Assembly: GCA_028274465.1 (NCBI GenBank)
Contig: CM051457.1
Location: 35,142,160 to 35,206,159, forward strand
DNA: 64,000 nucleotides
Reading direction: 5' to 3'
Source of the DNA: Plantago ovata
Lineage: Eukaryota > Streptophyta > Magnoliopsida > Lamiales > Plantaginaceae
Under the pieces are notes generated by a model. The model saw only the letters and a program-made list of their open reading frames with translations, had not been told where the DNA came from and ran no database searches. The position numbers and the translations under genes are program-made. This document shows positions 1 through 10,508 of this stretch, piece after piece. How positions within the stretch are numbered: position 1 is the first letter of the stretch; each line of letters starts with the position of its first letter.

Positions 1-272
1 TCTTCCATACCAGGATTTGCACAGGGAGCATTAGGTGTTTGATCCCAAAAGAAAGTTGTTAGGTGGAGCATTGGTGAGCTGCTTAGCTCGAAGAGCTGCT
101 AGGATCATTTGGGTGTTTGACCCTGGTATAATATGGGAAGATCATAGCCGCTCGTTTGACATTCAAGCGTGCAAGACACAAGGGAAATCCTTCTAAGCCG
201 GTGACACAAGGAGTGGGTATGAGCAACTCATTTTGAACGACCTTGAGGTCAAGGTCAATTTTAAGGGGACGG
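1..272 (+). pseudogene. Possible C-terminal end of a gypsy-type polyprotein plus polypurine tract
   Basis: No long open frame is present. Near positions 235-280 one frame reads LEVKVNFKG, which resembles the LEDKV-x-F-x-G motif near the C-terminus of many plant chromovirus-type polyproteins. It is followed by the purine-rich stretch AAGGGGACGG directly before a TG dinucleotide, the layout expected of a polypurine tract before a 3' LTR. The element continues beyond the left edge of the window. The family assignment is a weak inference from one short motif. Confidence 0.3.
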
Positions 273-776
273 TGATAATAGGAACTCGAGTATTAAGGCC
301 CAAACCCACGACTTAGAGCCCGGGGATAGATCCCGAATCGGTGACGACGGCTAGGAGTATATTCTAATTAGGTTTCTTTTTCTTATTTTGCAAGTGTTTC
401 CCTTATTGAGTCAGTTAACTTATTGAACAAGCATAGGTTAGGAGAGAGATTCTAGGACCGATTAGATTGCCTAAATCTCACCTTTCTGCCTTATTGGATA
501 AGAGCAGGAAATTGTTCAACAAGTCGTATCTTTACTATTTAAACATTGTACTATTTTCATTATAATTTTCATAGTTGAATATTGATCGAGTCGAAAGCTC
601 ATGTGTTCTTGTGCACAAACCCTGAGGTAATTTAATTCTTGTGTTAGTTACTTCATAGGCAGATTATTCTTGTGTAACTACTTGTCTAGTGCGTGATCTT
701 GTGATTGTGCTGGAGTTTTATTCTTTTTCTTGCAAAATCTCCATCTTTTCTGTTTGGTGAATCTCGGGGCCTAACA
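273..776 (+). repeat. Candidate 3' LTR of an LTR retrotransposon entering from the left
   Basis: The segment begins TGATAATAGG and ends GGGGCCTAACA, so it has the TG...CA ends of an LTR. It directly follows a purine tract (AAGGGGACGG) and no primer-binding site follows it, which fits a 3' LTR. The second LTR is outside the window, so the boundaries and the call cannot be confirmed here. Confidence 0.4.
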
Positions 777-1013
777 AAACTATATCATCCTTTTCATCTC
801 CATTCCTCATACACAAACTTACTCAAATTTTCATTTTATTTTTCCATTTCTTTTTAAACTAATTTATTCTTTTTACATTTATTTCAAACCTTCACATTTT
901 CTATTATTTAAATGTCGTTAATTAAATAAAATAACATGAAATTGAAAAATACTATACTCGATAATAAAAAATACAACACTTCAAAATCTAGATTTCATTA
1001 CTTCATAAAGAAT

Positions 1014-1218
1014 TACTCCCTCCGTCCTAGTAAATTATTTTTTCATTTGTTTAATTTGTTGACTTTTTATTAGTTTCATTTGACCTCTAATAAATTCTAA
1101 ATCTTAAAAAACAAAAAAAAATTATATAATGAAAGTAGACACACTATATTTTCACAACATAATTTCATAAATTAATTTTTCGTTATAGTTTAGAAGTAAA
1201 CGGAGGTTAAATGGAGTA
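1014..1218. mobile_element. Stowaway-like MITE (mariner type)
   Basis: The left end reads TA-CTCCCTCCGTCC, the typical Stowaway terminus. The right end reads ACGGAGG...GGAG-TA, a degenerate inverted copy. A TA dinucleotide flanks both sides, as expected for a mariner-type TSD. The interior is AT-rich and non-coding, about 205 bp, a normal size for this class. Confidence 0.65.
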
Positions 1219-1280
1219 TAAAATAAAATTAAAAAGAGAAAAAGTAATAAACAATCAAAGAAAATAAAAATATAAAGTAA

Positions 1281-1321
1281 TCTATCTAACCCGCATGCTA
1301 GGAGCATACGGGTTAGATAGA
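1281..1321. repeat. Near-perfect 41-bp hairpin
   Basis: TCTATCTAACCCG is followed within 15 bases by its exact reverse complement CGGGTTAGATAGA. Inside, ATGCT pairs with AGCAT after one C-A mismatch, leaving a 3-nt AGG loop. It lies 60 bases right of the Stowaway-like element and has no assigned role; it could be the ends of a collapsed inverted-repeat element. Confidence 0.8.
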
Positions 1322-1443
1322 CAATCACTATCAAACGCCATTGTGAGTCAGCGTTCGGCTGTCTCACATATGTCCATACTCCACCAAACGGTGGATGGAC
1401 ATGGTCTTATTGATGTCGCTTAAGTGAGGTTGATATTGTGCAA

Positions 1444-2310
1444 TGTAAGTGTCATTGTTTCAAGGGTGTTGACATAGGGATTCACCTATGGGTTCAATCA
1501 CCCCCTAGATTCTGGAAACAGAGCGCTAAACTGCCTATTTTAGTTTTACCTAGTCTAACACTAATTGTTCCACAACTGTAGTTGTTTTACTTGTGTAGGA
1601 AGTTTATTAGAACGTGGGAATTGTCAGATTACAAGAAGGAAGAGACTTATTCAAAGAAGGACTCAAAAAGGAAATCAAATCTTGATAGGAAAAGAGGTTC
1701 TGGAAGAAGGAGTTGATTCCTAATTGAAGGCTGGAGTCTAAACACGTCTAGATTCATTCGAGCGTGTTTTCTGATGGCATTCGAACAAGGCATCCACTAC
1801 TATATAAGGAGGACATAGACCAGTAGAGAGATTACGACACAGAGAACAAAGGCAATCGAGTTTACAGAGTTTTATAGTTTTATTGTTTTGGTTCGTTGTG
1901 TCTTTTACACTAGTTTATATTCTAGACTTCTCTAACAGCGTATTGAAGGTAGAATAGATAGAAGGGTATGCTATATCCATATAGGTGACTAGTGTTGTTT
2001 TACTAAGATAGATATTGAAAGTATACAGCGTTGTACGAACAAGTTCTTTTTTAGTTGATTTTCTGTCTTGACTGGGCATCAAGCAAGCTTACAAAGCTTC
2101 TTGAAAAGTTTCAAACACAGGTTCTTCTTTATATATATTCCGCTGTGCTTTAACTTCTATATATTATCTGTATTTGTTTACTAATCTGCAGGTTACTGTC
2201 GATACATGTAGAGGTTGTCGTAGGTGTTCAATGAACTCCGTAGTCAATCTTAGACCGACTGACTGAGTAATATGTATCTAAAGTAAGTTATATCGATTCT
2301 ACATTTTTCA
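1444..2310 (+). mobile_element. Solo LTR of a Copia retrotransposon
   Basis: This 867-bp segment runs from TGTAAGTGTCA to CTACATTTTTCA and is flanked by a perfect 5-bp TSD, TGCAA (1439-1443 and 2311-2315). It is homologous along its length to the LTR at 10509-11381, which lies in the opposite orientation. No primer site or coding sequence adjoins it, so it is a solo LTR left by recombination between two LTRs. A TATA box (ACTATATAAGG, about 1799-1809) marks its promoter. The 3' end has the usual CA. Confidence 0.9.
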
Positions 2311-2368
2311 TGCAACTTTCTTCCATGTATAGTTTTAATACATATGGCACTTGGTTAATTACCCAAGA

Positions 2369-2678
2369 GTTTTTTTCGCAACGACAAAACTTTTATAGAA
2401 TAATAAGAGGTCTTACAAAGAGTACAAGAGATATACTTTTGGAAATACAAAGAAACGATAACAAACATCTACCAACATTATAAACCCAAACACAAAGCTC
2501 AGAAAACAAAAACAAGAAGCCGCTGTCCAAACAATACAACCCAAACATCCCGTCAGCGCGCAGCTCGCGCAAATGCACCGGGAGCCAAAAAAGCATGGAA
2601 AAAAAACCGCCCACCCTAACAAGGCAGCAAGAGAACAAAGCTTATGACAGCAAGACAAATCATCACATCAAGGCAAGT
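2369..2678 (-). mobile_element. Possible 3' tail of a truncated LINE
   Basis: Read on the minus strand, the segment ends with CTCTTTGTAAGACCTC, a TTTT-rich stretch and a short run of A at 2369-2376, similar in style to the 3' ends of plant L1-type elements. No ORF2 domain is visible and no TSD was found. The call is tentative; the segment may simply be unclassified intergenic DNA. Confidence 0.3.
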
Positions 2679-2686
2679 GACCGAAC

Positions 2687-3285
2687 TAGGGATGGCAATT
2701 TGGGCCGCGCAGCCCGAGCCCGGCCCAATTTTGTCGGGCCAGACCCGCCCGATCACTCTATTGGGCTGGGCTTGGGCCTGTTATATAGGTCCATGGGCCG
2801 GGCCTGGGCCAAAATTTCTAACCCGCTAGCCCGGCCCAAGTGTATATATGTTTTATTCTATATTTTATATATAATATATGTAATATGACAATTTTGTTTG
2901 TTATTTTACATTAGTAGTATTAAATTAAGTTGCAATTTATACATTTTTGATACTTTTCTATGTATTTATAATATTTTTTATTGAATTATATATTTTTATA
3001 TACATTACAACCAATAATTTATAACTTTTTAAAGCTTTTTTGTTTTAAATTATTAAATCTTTTAATTTCTATTTTTTTTTTTAACATTAACTACTACAAA
3101 CAATGCGTGACTTTAGAATTTTTTAAAAAATAAAAATAAAAAATGGACCAGCCCGAGCCTGGCCCGGCCCATGAAGGGTTAGGCTTGGGCCTAAAATTTA
3201 GGCCCGTCCTTGGGCCTGGGCCAACTGTGTCGGGCCAGGACCGGGCCTCTGGCAGCCCGCCCAGCCCGACTCATTGCCATCCCTA
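2687..3285. mobile_element. hAT-type non-autonomous element (MITE)
   Basis: The ends are perfect 13-bp inverted repeats: TAGGGATGGCAAT on the left and ATTGCCATCCCTA on the right. Flanking 8-bp sequences GACCGAAC (2679-2686) and GACCCAAC (3286-3293) differ by one base and fit a hAT TSD. Both ends are GC-rich with repeated GGGCC and GCCCG strings, while the middle (about 2840-3140) is strongly AT-rich. No transposase is encoded. Confidence 0.85.
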
Positions 3286-3293
3286 GACCCAAC

Positions 3294-4235
3294 AGAGTTA
3301 ATCGTTATCTTAAATAATTTAAACTCTGGAGGAATAATTTTAAGGTTAACATGAGTTGTACATCTTGAGGGGTTGCTCTAGAGGAGTAAATTAAGTTCAT
3401 TTACATCTTTACCTACCAAATAATAAACATGGCTAAGATGAAATTGATTCATCATTCTTTCTAAAAGCATGATTAATGAGAAAAACTCATTCAACTTACA
3501 TTGTGACAACTGTTGATGGGCCACTTTATCCGAGCTCGAAATGCTTGCAAAAAGTCAACACAAGTCGAGTGCCATAGGTCATCCAAAGGCTATCTCCAAC
3601 GCTCAGTCACTCTCGAATCTTATCTCTCATGCCACGTCACGTTCTATTTTTCTCACCTCTAAACACAAAAATGTTGGACATATTGATTGAAAACACATAT
3701 AAAATAACTTGTACAAAATAGAAAATGCAAAGAAATGGAAAACAGGAAAAACTGTCTGTCAAACAGCAACTTGGGCGGGCCGCTTGACAAGAGGCAGCGG
3801 GCAGCCTGAGTAAGCGGGCCGCTTGGAATTCTATCCAGAGTTTCTGTTTTTCTGTTCTTGAATGGAATTTGTAGAGAAAGTTAAATTCGAGGCCTGCACG
3901 GACAGTCTCCTTAAAGCAAAACACACTCTTTCACTACAGTGCTTGAGACGTTGAGCGTCTGCTTTCCAAGATACAACGAATTCCGAGATTACTAGCCGCA
4001 CAAGCTAGCAACCCCCAACGAGCGACAACTAATGCTTGGATTATACACAAGGGGTGAATAAGAGAGAATAGAATAGGGTGGATTTTTTTCCCACTCTCTT
4101 CATCATCTAACTTGAGACCTATTTATATGTGAGAATGAGTATGTAACTCCATGTCCATAAGTGCATTTCATGTCATCATAAGTGTCCTTAATCATTACAA
4201 AATATTTGTAACTTATGGATGACAACAAATGTCAT
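3294..4235. other. Intergenic stretch, no gene seen
   Basis: No coding region with recognisable domains. The stretch contains GGGCCGCTTG repeated around 3776-3835 and, at 4236-4245, one copy of the TSD of the Mutator-like element to its right. The sequence resumes at 5584 where that element ends. I see no RNA gene. Confidence 0.5.
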
Positions 4236-4245
4236 GTTAAATATT

Positions 4246-5583
4246 GGGGCTATTACATTTGGTACCCCTGCTATTTTCAGCTATCACAGATTAGTCCACC
4301 TATATTTTTTATTACGTAATCCTCCCCTGCTTATAAACATAATTACATATTAAACCCCGACTTTGACTTTTGGCGCTCTAAGCCCTGGAAATGACATTTT
4401 CGCCTCTGCCGGAATTTCTAATTCTGAATTAATCCAAACAACATGAAGTTTCATTTATTATAAATGTACCCCAAATGTTTTAATTTTTACAATATTAACA
4501 CAAATTATTTAGAAATTAACCCACATAATTTAACTATACTTCAAAATAGTCTACAAAATTATTTTAAAACAAACCCCTACAAAAAATTGAATTTCAAATT
4601 GAGTCCCAAATTTTATTTTACTTTCCTTTTCTTTTTTTATTAAAGAAAATAAATACTAAATGAAGGGGGGGGGGGGAAGAACATGAACAGTTCCGATCCG
4701 AACTGTTCCAGCTCCGATTTGAGCTCAGACACAACTCCAATCGAAAGCTGCAAAGCTCATTGCCGAGTTCTTGATGCTTCTTCTCTTGGACCTAGAATTT
4801 GCGCAAAATAAATGTAAATTCAACGAACACAACAGTCATCCATCTCGATACGCATGATGAAGGAAAAGGTTAAAGAATTAATAACCATCTACCTGGAGGA
4901 AAAGGAGAAACTTTGAATGGACACAGATTGAATCCCTGGCGAGTAGTATATACACTTTAGCATAAAGTAATAGAATCATGTTGTGATTTGGTACTCAATT
5001 ATTATTATCTATTTAATTAATAAATATCAATCAAATCTGACAATTGGATTCATTCAAAAATAAAAACTATGGAGATGACGAGAGTATAGTGACGCCGTCA
5101 TTTTTCTGTGTGAGTGCAGCTCCGATTGGAGCTTTTCAGCTCCGATCGGAGCTTTGAAACCTCCATTAACGGGGTTCAAGCTTTGAAACCTCCATTAATG
5201 GAGGTTCAAGCTTTGAAACCTCATCACGCCCTTAACCGATGATGATGAAGACAATGGAGAGGAAACTTAAAGCTTGGTCACCAATGTTCTTATACGATGG
5301 AGAGGACGATGAACAAAGATGATGACGACGAAGATGATGAACCTCCAGTTTTCTTATACTAGTTTCTTTTATTTTATTTATTTATTTATTTTAATTAAAA
5401 ATACAGAAAAGGTAAAAGGAAAAAAAAAAAGGAGAAACAAAATGGTTAAGGGCCTGTTTGGAGGAGAGAGAGGACGCTGGAGTCAATGTTGGACGTTGAC
5501 TTGGGTTTATTTGTAATTTTCGGTGATAGTTGGGTTTGGATGCAAAGTAGCAGTTTAGTGGGGGTACCAAATGTAATTATGTC
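4246..5583. mobile_element. Mutator-like non-autonomous DNA transposon
   Basis: The 1338-bp segment is bounded by a perfect 10-bp direct repeat GTTAAATATT (4236-4245 and 5584-5593); Mutator-like elements typically make 9 to 11-bp TSDs. Its ends are inverted repeats sharing ATTACATTTGGTACCCC (left after GGGGCT, right end inverted after GACATA), continuing loosely into GCTATCA. There is no transposase. The interior holds a G run (about 4665-4677), repeated AGCTCCGAT strings and a short tandem repeat at 5151-5222. Confidence 0.85.
5151..5222. repeat. Short tandem repeat inside the Mutator-like element
   Basis: Two full copies and one partial copy of a 29 to 30-bp unit starting GCTTTGAAACCTCCATTAA. 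The second copy also contains the local palindrome CCTCCATTAATGGAGG. Confidence 0.8.
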
Positions 5584-5593
5584 GTTAAATATT

Positions 5594-6423
5594 TGTAACT
5601 TCCATGAATTACAAATGTCAACATGAAACAACATTTTTCTAAAAGGTCTTGAGAGGTTGAACTAGCAAAACCTTAACTCCCAAGGACTAACCCACTTGAG
5701 CTTGGTTCGGTTCACATTTGATGTTTGAGGGTTGCGCGCATCCACTCGTACACAAGTCCTCTACTTTCGTGTACTAATCTGATCAGGATTGTCATCGACT
5801 TATCTAACTTCACAACTTGCTCACCAATTAGTAACTAGTAAGTTATAAGTTAGAGACTTCACTTTATCTCAAGCAATTTGGGACAAATCCACTCAACTTT
5901 TCAACTTTAAACACTCATTTCTCACCAACCCAAAGTCCGTTATGGATATTCAATGTATCCATTTGAAACTCTTACGGAGTAGCTTTCGAATATATATTAT
6001 TTTATCTTAATTAATCAATAATTAAGAAATGGCCTCCATATAAATAAACCACAAAAATTATCATTTATTTATCATTTTTCTTCATACTTTTCCAACAACA
6101 AAAGTCATTCCCATTTAAATTCAACATTTTCATTTAATTTTTTTATTTCTATTAAAAATTACACTTTAACAAGTTAATTAAAAAGTAAAAATAATAAAAT
6201 AAAAGTAAAAACAAAATGAAAATGAGCTCATCCCAGGATGACCCTGTCAACCCCACTCATATGCCCAACAGTGTGTGAGCGTGGATGAGACATCTCATCT
6301 CCAACAACTCATCCACTATTGAAGATAGTCTAACACAGTCATATACGATCGGGGCTTTGTTTTCTAAGAGTCTGTTTGCTCTAATGATCAATATGGAGCA
6401 ATTGAAATGGTACACTTCGTAAG
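5594..6423. other. Intergenic stretch, no gene seen
   Basis: AT-rich sequence without an open frame carrying a known domain and without recognisable transposon ends. It is the continuation of the DNA left of 4236. Confidence 0.5.
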
Positions 6424-6660
6424 CATATACTCCCTCTATTTCGCTAATAATGTGTAACTTTATCATTTTGGGTGTCCCATTAGAAATGTGTCATATGAGA
6501 ATATTCCACATTGGGAAATATAATATCCAAATAAAGCAATCATATGTACAACTTTACCACACTTTATGTATTTATCAATTCTTTATTCATTTTTTATCCT
6601 AAAAATATCCCACCCACATTCATTACTGACCAACTCCATTCATTGTATATAGAGTATGAT
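6424..6660. mobile_element. Stowaway-like MITE fragment
   Basis: TACTCCCTCTATTTCGCTAA at 6427-6446 resembles a Stowaway end, followed by the usual GTGTCCCATTAGAAATGTG type interior. A clear right-hand inverted repeat is missing; AGAGTATGA near 6651-6659 is the best candidate. The copy is probably decayed or truncated. Confidence 0.4.
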
Positions 6661-6984
6661 CATGTATAAAATGGCCAAACACTTTGCCCCAATGGTGTAA
6701 GGTAGATTGTAATGCTGACGTGGCGTACATAAAATAGAGTTTTGAAGGTTAGAGTTGGTTAGTGCAAGTAAATGTGTCAAGACCTAGTGTCTTGAGCGGT
6801 GTCCTTGACATCTCACCGACATTGTAATTGACATCGGTAGAAAATTTATATATTTTGTCTTTCTTAACAAAACATAATTTCATATTCTATTTTAATATAT
6901 TTAGGATCTGAAGTTTAAAGAAAAAGAGTGGATACTAAGGAAGTAAGCCAAGCACCAATATGGACAAGAAACAAGATGGAAGCC
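6661..6984. other. Intergenic stretch at the broken 3' side of the Copia element
   Basis: No gene seen. Recognisable Copia coding sequence stops near 6985, with no RT, RNase H or 3' LTR beyond it, so the deletion or truncation point lies in or next to this stretch. Confidence 0.4.
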
Positions 6985-8117
6985 TAAATGAATGTTCTAA
7001 ATCCTCACAAGGTTCAACATTGTTATCACTTCCTTCAGGTGTATCATGCTCATCAGAAGTATCAGGAACATCCTGTGGTGTTGGTGGATCGTCTGCTTGA
7101 GGAACAGGTTCTGTAGTAGGAACAGGGGTTGGGGTAGGTGTTGGAACAACCTCCTTATCAACCCCGCTGAATTATGCAACTGCAGTCTTCTCAATTGAAA
7201 CTTGTGGAGATCCATAAGGCAACTGTACTATGTCTAATGTACCTACTTCATCTTTTCGTCCTATTATACTAAGAGAATCATCAAAAGTAACATTGACTGA
7301 CTCTTGAATAGTTTTTGTCCTTAGATTGTACACTCTAAGGGCATGACTATTGTCTATTGTGAGAGTAGCCAAGAAAAACAGCTTTATCACTCTTAGGATC
7401 TAACTTAGAAAAATGATCTCTATCATTAACGATATAGCAGACACAGCCAAAGACATGAAAGTACTTCAAGTTAGGTTTCTTGCCTTATAAAATCTCATAA
7501 GGTGTCATGGTGGTTCCAGGTCTCAAGTAGACTCTATTGATAATATGGCATGCAGTATTAAAAGCTTCACCCCAAAAACGTTTTGCAATATTCATGGAAC
7601 TAAGCATAACCCTACCCATCTCTTGTAAAGTCCTATTCTTTCTTTCTGCAATCCCATTTTGTTGGGGAGTCTTGGGAGCAGAATACTCATGGAAGATTCC
7701 TTCTTTATTACAAAAATTGGAAAAAGATGAATTTTCAAATTCTCTTCCATGGTCAGACCTAATTCTTTTGATAGATGAGTTATACATGTTCTTAACTCTA
7801 GCATGCATAGTAGTGAAAGCGTCAAAAACTTGTGACTTATCTTTTAAAAAAGAGACCCAAGTGAATCTAGAAAAGTCATCAACAATCACATACACATATT
7901 TCTTACCACCTATAGTACTGACTTCCATTGGACCCATCAAATCCATATGCATGAGTTCAAAACAAGAAGATGTACCTGAGGGTTGAGCACTAGGTTGAGC
8001 AACACTATGGGCAACCCTCGTCTGTTTACCTCTTAAACAGTCACCACACAAAATCTTACCAGATTGAGATAGCTTTGGAACACCATTGACAGCTTCCAGT
8101 TTCAAAAGTTTTTCCAT
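6985..8117 (-). pseudogene. Copia integrase, broken, C-terminal part before RT
   Basis: Integrase inserts retrotransposon cDNA into the genome. The frame from 8117 contains CGDC (part of the zinc-binding region) and a complete catalytic triad: D in HMDLMGP, D in RSDHGREF and E in NGIAERKNR. The frame stops at 7485 after TPYEIL, but homologous sequence continues (YFHVFGC, then VFLGYS). A tandem 7-bp duplication (CTATTGT twice, plus strand, 7347-7360) shifts the frame inside that continuation. The last recognisable part (7215-6985) is a Pro/Thr-rich linker, the usual approach to RT, but RT itself is missing. Confidence 0.8.
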
Positions 8118-8912
8118 GTTTCTTTAGTTAACATGTCCAAGCTTTTGATGCCAAAGAGTGACTTCCTCCATCTTGACTTGATTGCACAACAAGTGTGTTC
8201 CAATCGAATAGCAATTGTCACCTGATCTATGACCTATCATAACACATTGATTTGCAGCATTGTATACATCATACGTACTCTTGTCAAACTTAACACAATG
8301 GTTAGCATCACAAAATTGACTGATTAGCCTTGAGTCCATCGACAAGATACACATCTCTAAGAGATGGAAAACCTGGAATATCAAGCTCACCAATACCAAG
8401 AATTCTCCCTTTTGAACCACCACCATAAGTAACAGAACCGGATTCCCTAGCAATAAAATTGGTTATAAAATCTCATTTTCCAGTCATATGACGAGAACAA
8501 CCACTATCAAAGTACCATGTACCTGCAAGGTCAGAATCAACAACATCTAGAACAACATTGCATGCAAGGGAAGGGTCTTGTGGATTATCAGAGGATGAAC
8601 TAGATGATTCTGTAGAAGGGGGTTGACTGGGGGGTTGGGAAACTCTTCAGACAACACCTCTTTATTGTCATGTTTCTTCTTAAAAGTTTTATGATAAAGA
8701 CGGTAGTAAGGTTTGAGATGACCTTCATTGGTACAAAAACTGGAGACATAAACTCTTTTCGTTTTAGAAGAAGTCTCACTAGTAGCCTTATCTTTGGTTC
8801 CTTTACCCTTGGTTTTAGACACCTTGGGCTTAGATTCCTTAGACTCAGTCACTTGTGGTTTTACAAACTTAGGACCTTCAGGAAAATATGAATCAGAAGT
8901 TCTTTCTTTCAA
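8118..8912 (-). pseudogene. Copia protease and pre-integrase region, broken
   Basis: Around 8525-8480 the minus strand encodes WYFDSGCSRHMTG: the DSG is the aspartic-protease catalytic motif. An in-frame TGA follows within two residues. Further on, GGGSKGRILGIGELDI and a frame-shifted continuation to YSIGTHLLCN and LWHQKLGHVN give the rest of protease and the gag-pre-integrase segment before integrase. Upstream (8912-8547) is a Lys/Ser/Thr-rich linker with FCTNEGHLKPYY, a degenerate C-x-GH zinc-type motif typical of Sire-like polyproteins. At least one frameshift near 8340 and one stop interrupt it. Confidence 0.65.
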
Positions 8913-10455
8913 AGGATAACCTAGACCAGTGGTACCAATGTTACCAGGACCTAAACATGCATCTAGACTTTGGGAAGATTAGTAAAGCTTGCAAGTATGC
9001 ACTCAGATTTAGCGAGTTTCTCACTTACAGTTTGAAGGGCAACATCCCTTATTGTTACAACAACTTCAAGGTTAGTAATTACCTCCTTCATGTTGGAATT
9101 CTCCTTGGTGAGTGTTTCGATTGCTTTCTTTTGTTGGCTGCAAATAGCTAGAAGCTTATCATACATACTGTGGATCTCAACCATAGCTTCTTCTTCTTCA
9201 GAGATTTGATCTTCTTCATCATTGACATCATCTTCCCCTGCATCAGTACTAACAGAACTATGTAGACATAAATATCACATGAATTTTCAGATACCTGAGA
9301 GGGTGTTGAGGCCGAGATTGTGTCAACCTCTGGTGCAACCTCTTCAAGTGACTCACAGATTATAGCTCTCAGTGCTACTACATCAGTTTCTTGTTCTGAT
9401 TCTTCAGGTTCCTCATGTTCTCTTTCGTCATCTAAGTCAGTCCTAACCCAGTTCACCTTCAAACCCCTTTGTCTCCTAAAGTTAGGATATTCATTCTTGT
9501 AGTGACCCCATCCTTTGCACTCTCTACATTGGATCTTATCGAGGTCTCTAGAGTTTGAGTTGATGTGGAGAAGTCTTTTTTGTGGGAAGAGCTGGTGTAA
9601 CTACCTTTGGAAGGATATTTGGATGTGGAGTTGTCAGACTTGTATTTGGGTTTGGCATTGTTATATTTGGATAATTTCTTAAGTAAAGCATGAGACTTTT
9701 GGATGATGTAGGCTTTGGAGGGTTCTGGATCAAAATCATTGATATCTATCTCCTTATCACTAGCAATGTCAGAAACTTTAAAAACATTAGATTCTCTACC
9801 ATAAGATTCTTCTTGAGATTGGAGATGAAGTTCATAATGTTTCAAGATGTTCATTAGAGTGTCTAAGCTCATCGTTGCTAAATTACGATTTTCTTCAATA
9901 GCAGATACCTTGATATTAAACTTAGGAGGTAAGGATCTAAGGGCTTTATTTACCAGGACTTTGCTAGCCATGGGTTCACCAAGGTTATGAGATTCATTAC
10001 CAATATCCAAAATTTTGGTGAAGTAAGTACCTATATCCTCATCTTCCTCCATACACAATAGTTCAAACCTGCTATGCAAAAGCCTGATTTTGGTTCCCTT
10101 CACAGTCGTGTCACCTTCACAGTGGCTTTGAAGAGTTTTCCAAGCTGATTGAGCATTAGCACAAACTGCACAAGTTTAAACATATGCATATCAATCCAAG
10201 AAAAAATAACGTTGAGAGCCTTTTCATTGTTAGTAGCGTTTGTTTCTCCTCATCGGTGTAGTCTTTGACCTCCTTTGGCAGCACGTCATTGTTCTTGTCT
10301 TTTTCCTTCATGGGAGGCACAAAAGCTACCTCACAAGCTCTCCAAACACCTGCATCCAAAGACTTAAGATATGTACGCAACCTTAATTGCCAGTAACAGT
10401 AATTAGATCCATCAAGTAGGGGTAACCTTCCAAGGTTTGGATTGGCTGAATCCAT
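8913..10455 (-). pseudogene. Copia gag, broken
   Basis: Gag forms the particle that holds the element RNA. The start is MDSANPNLGRLPLLDG at 10455, followed by YCYWQLRLRTYL, the usual N-terminal motif of Copia gag. The core (10103-9459) includes RFELLCMEEDEDIGTYF and LVNKALRSLPPKFN, as in the UBN2 gag family. The first part is out of frame with the core near 10200. A zinc knuckle lies near 9510-9470: CRECKGWGHYKNEY, where the last cysteine of the CCHC motif is replaced by tyrosine. Acidic, Ser/Glu-rich sequence follows to about 9150, then a coiled-coil-like segment (9184-8963). Confidence 0.75.
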
Positions 10456-10493
10456 CTTATGTACCTAAAATAATTACTTTAAAAAAGTAACAA

Positions 10494-10507
10494 GCTCTAG
10501 ATGCCAA
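10494..10507 (-). other. Primer-binding site of the Copia element
   Basis: Immediately after the 5' LTR the minus strand reads TTGGCATCTAGAGC, a variant of the initiator Met-tRNA complementary site TTGGTATCAGAGC used by most plant Copia elements. It contains one substitution and one extra base. Confidence 0.7.
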
Positions 10508-10508
10508 T

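Noticed and set aside
7537..7986. 149-codon plus-strand frame
   Set aside because: It is antisense to the Copia integrase with its catalytic motifs.
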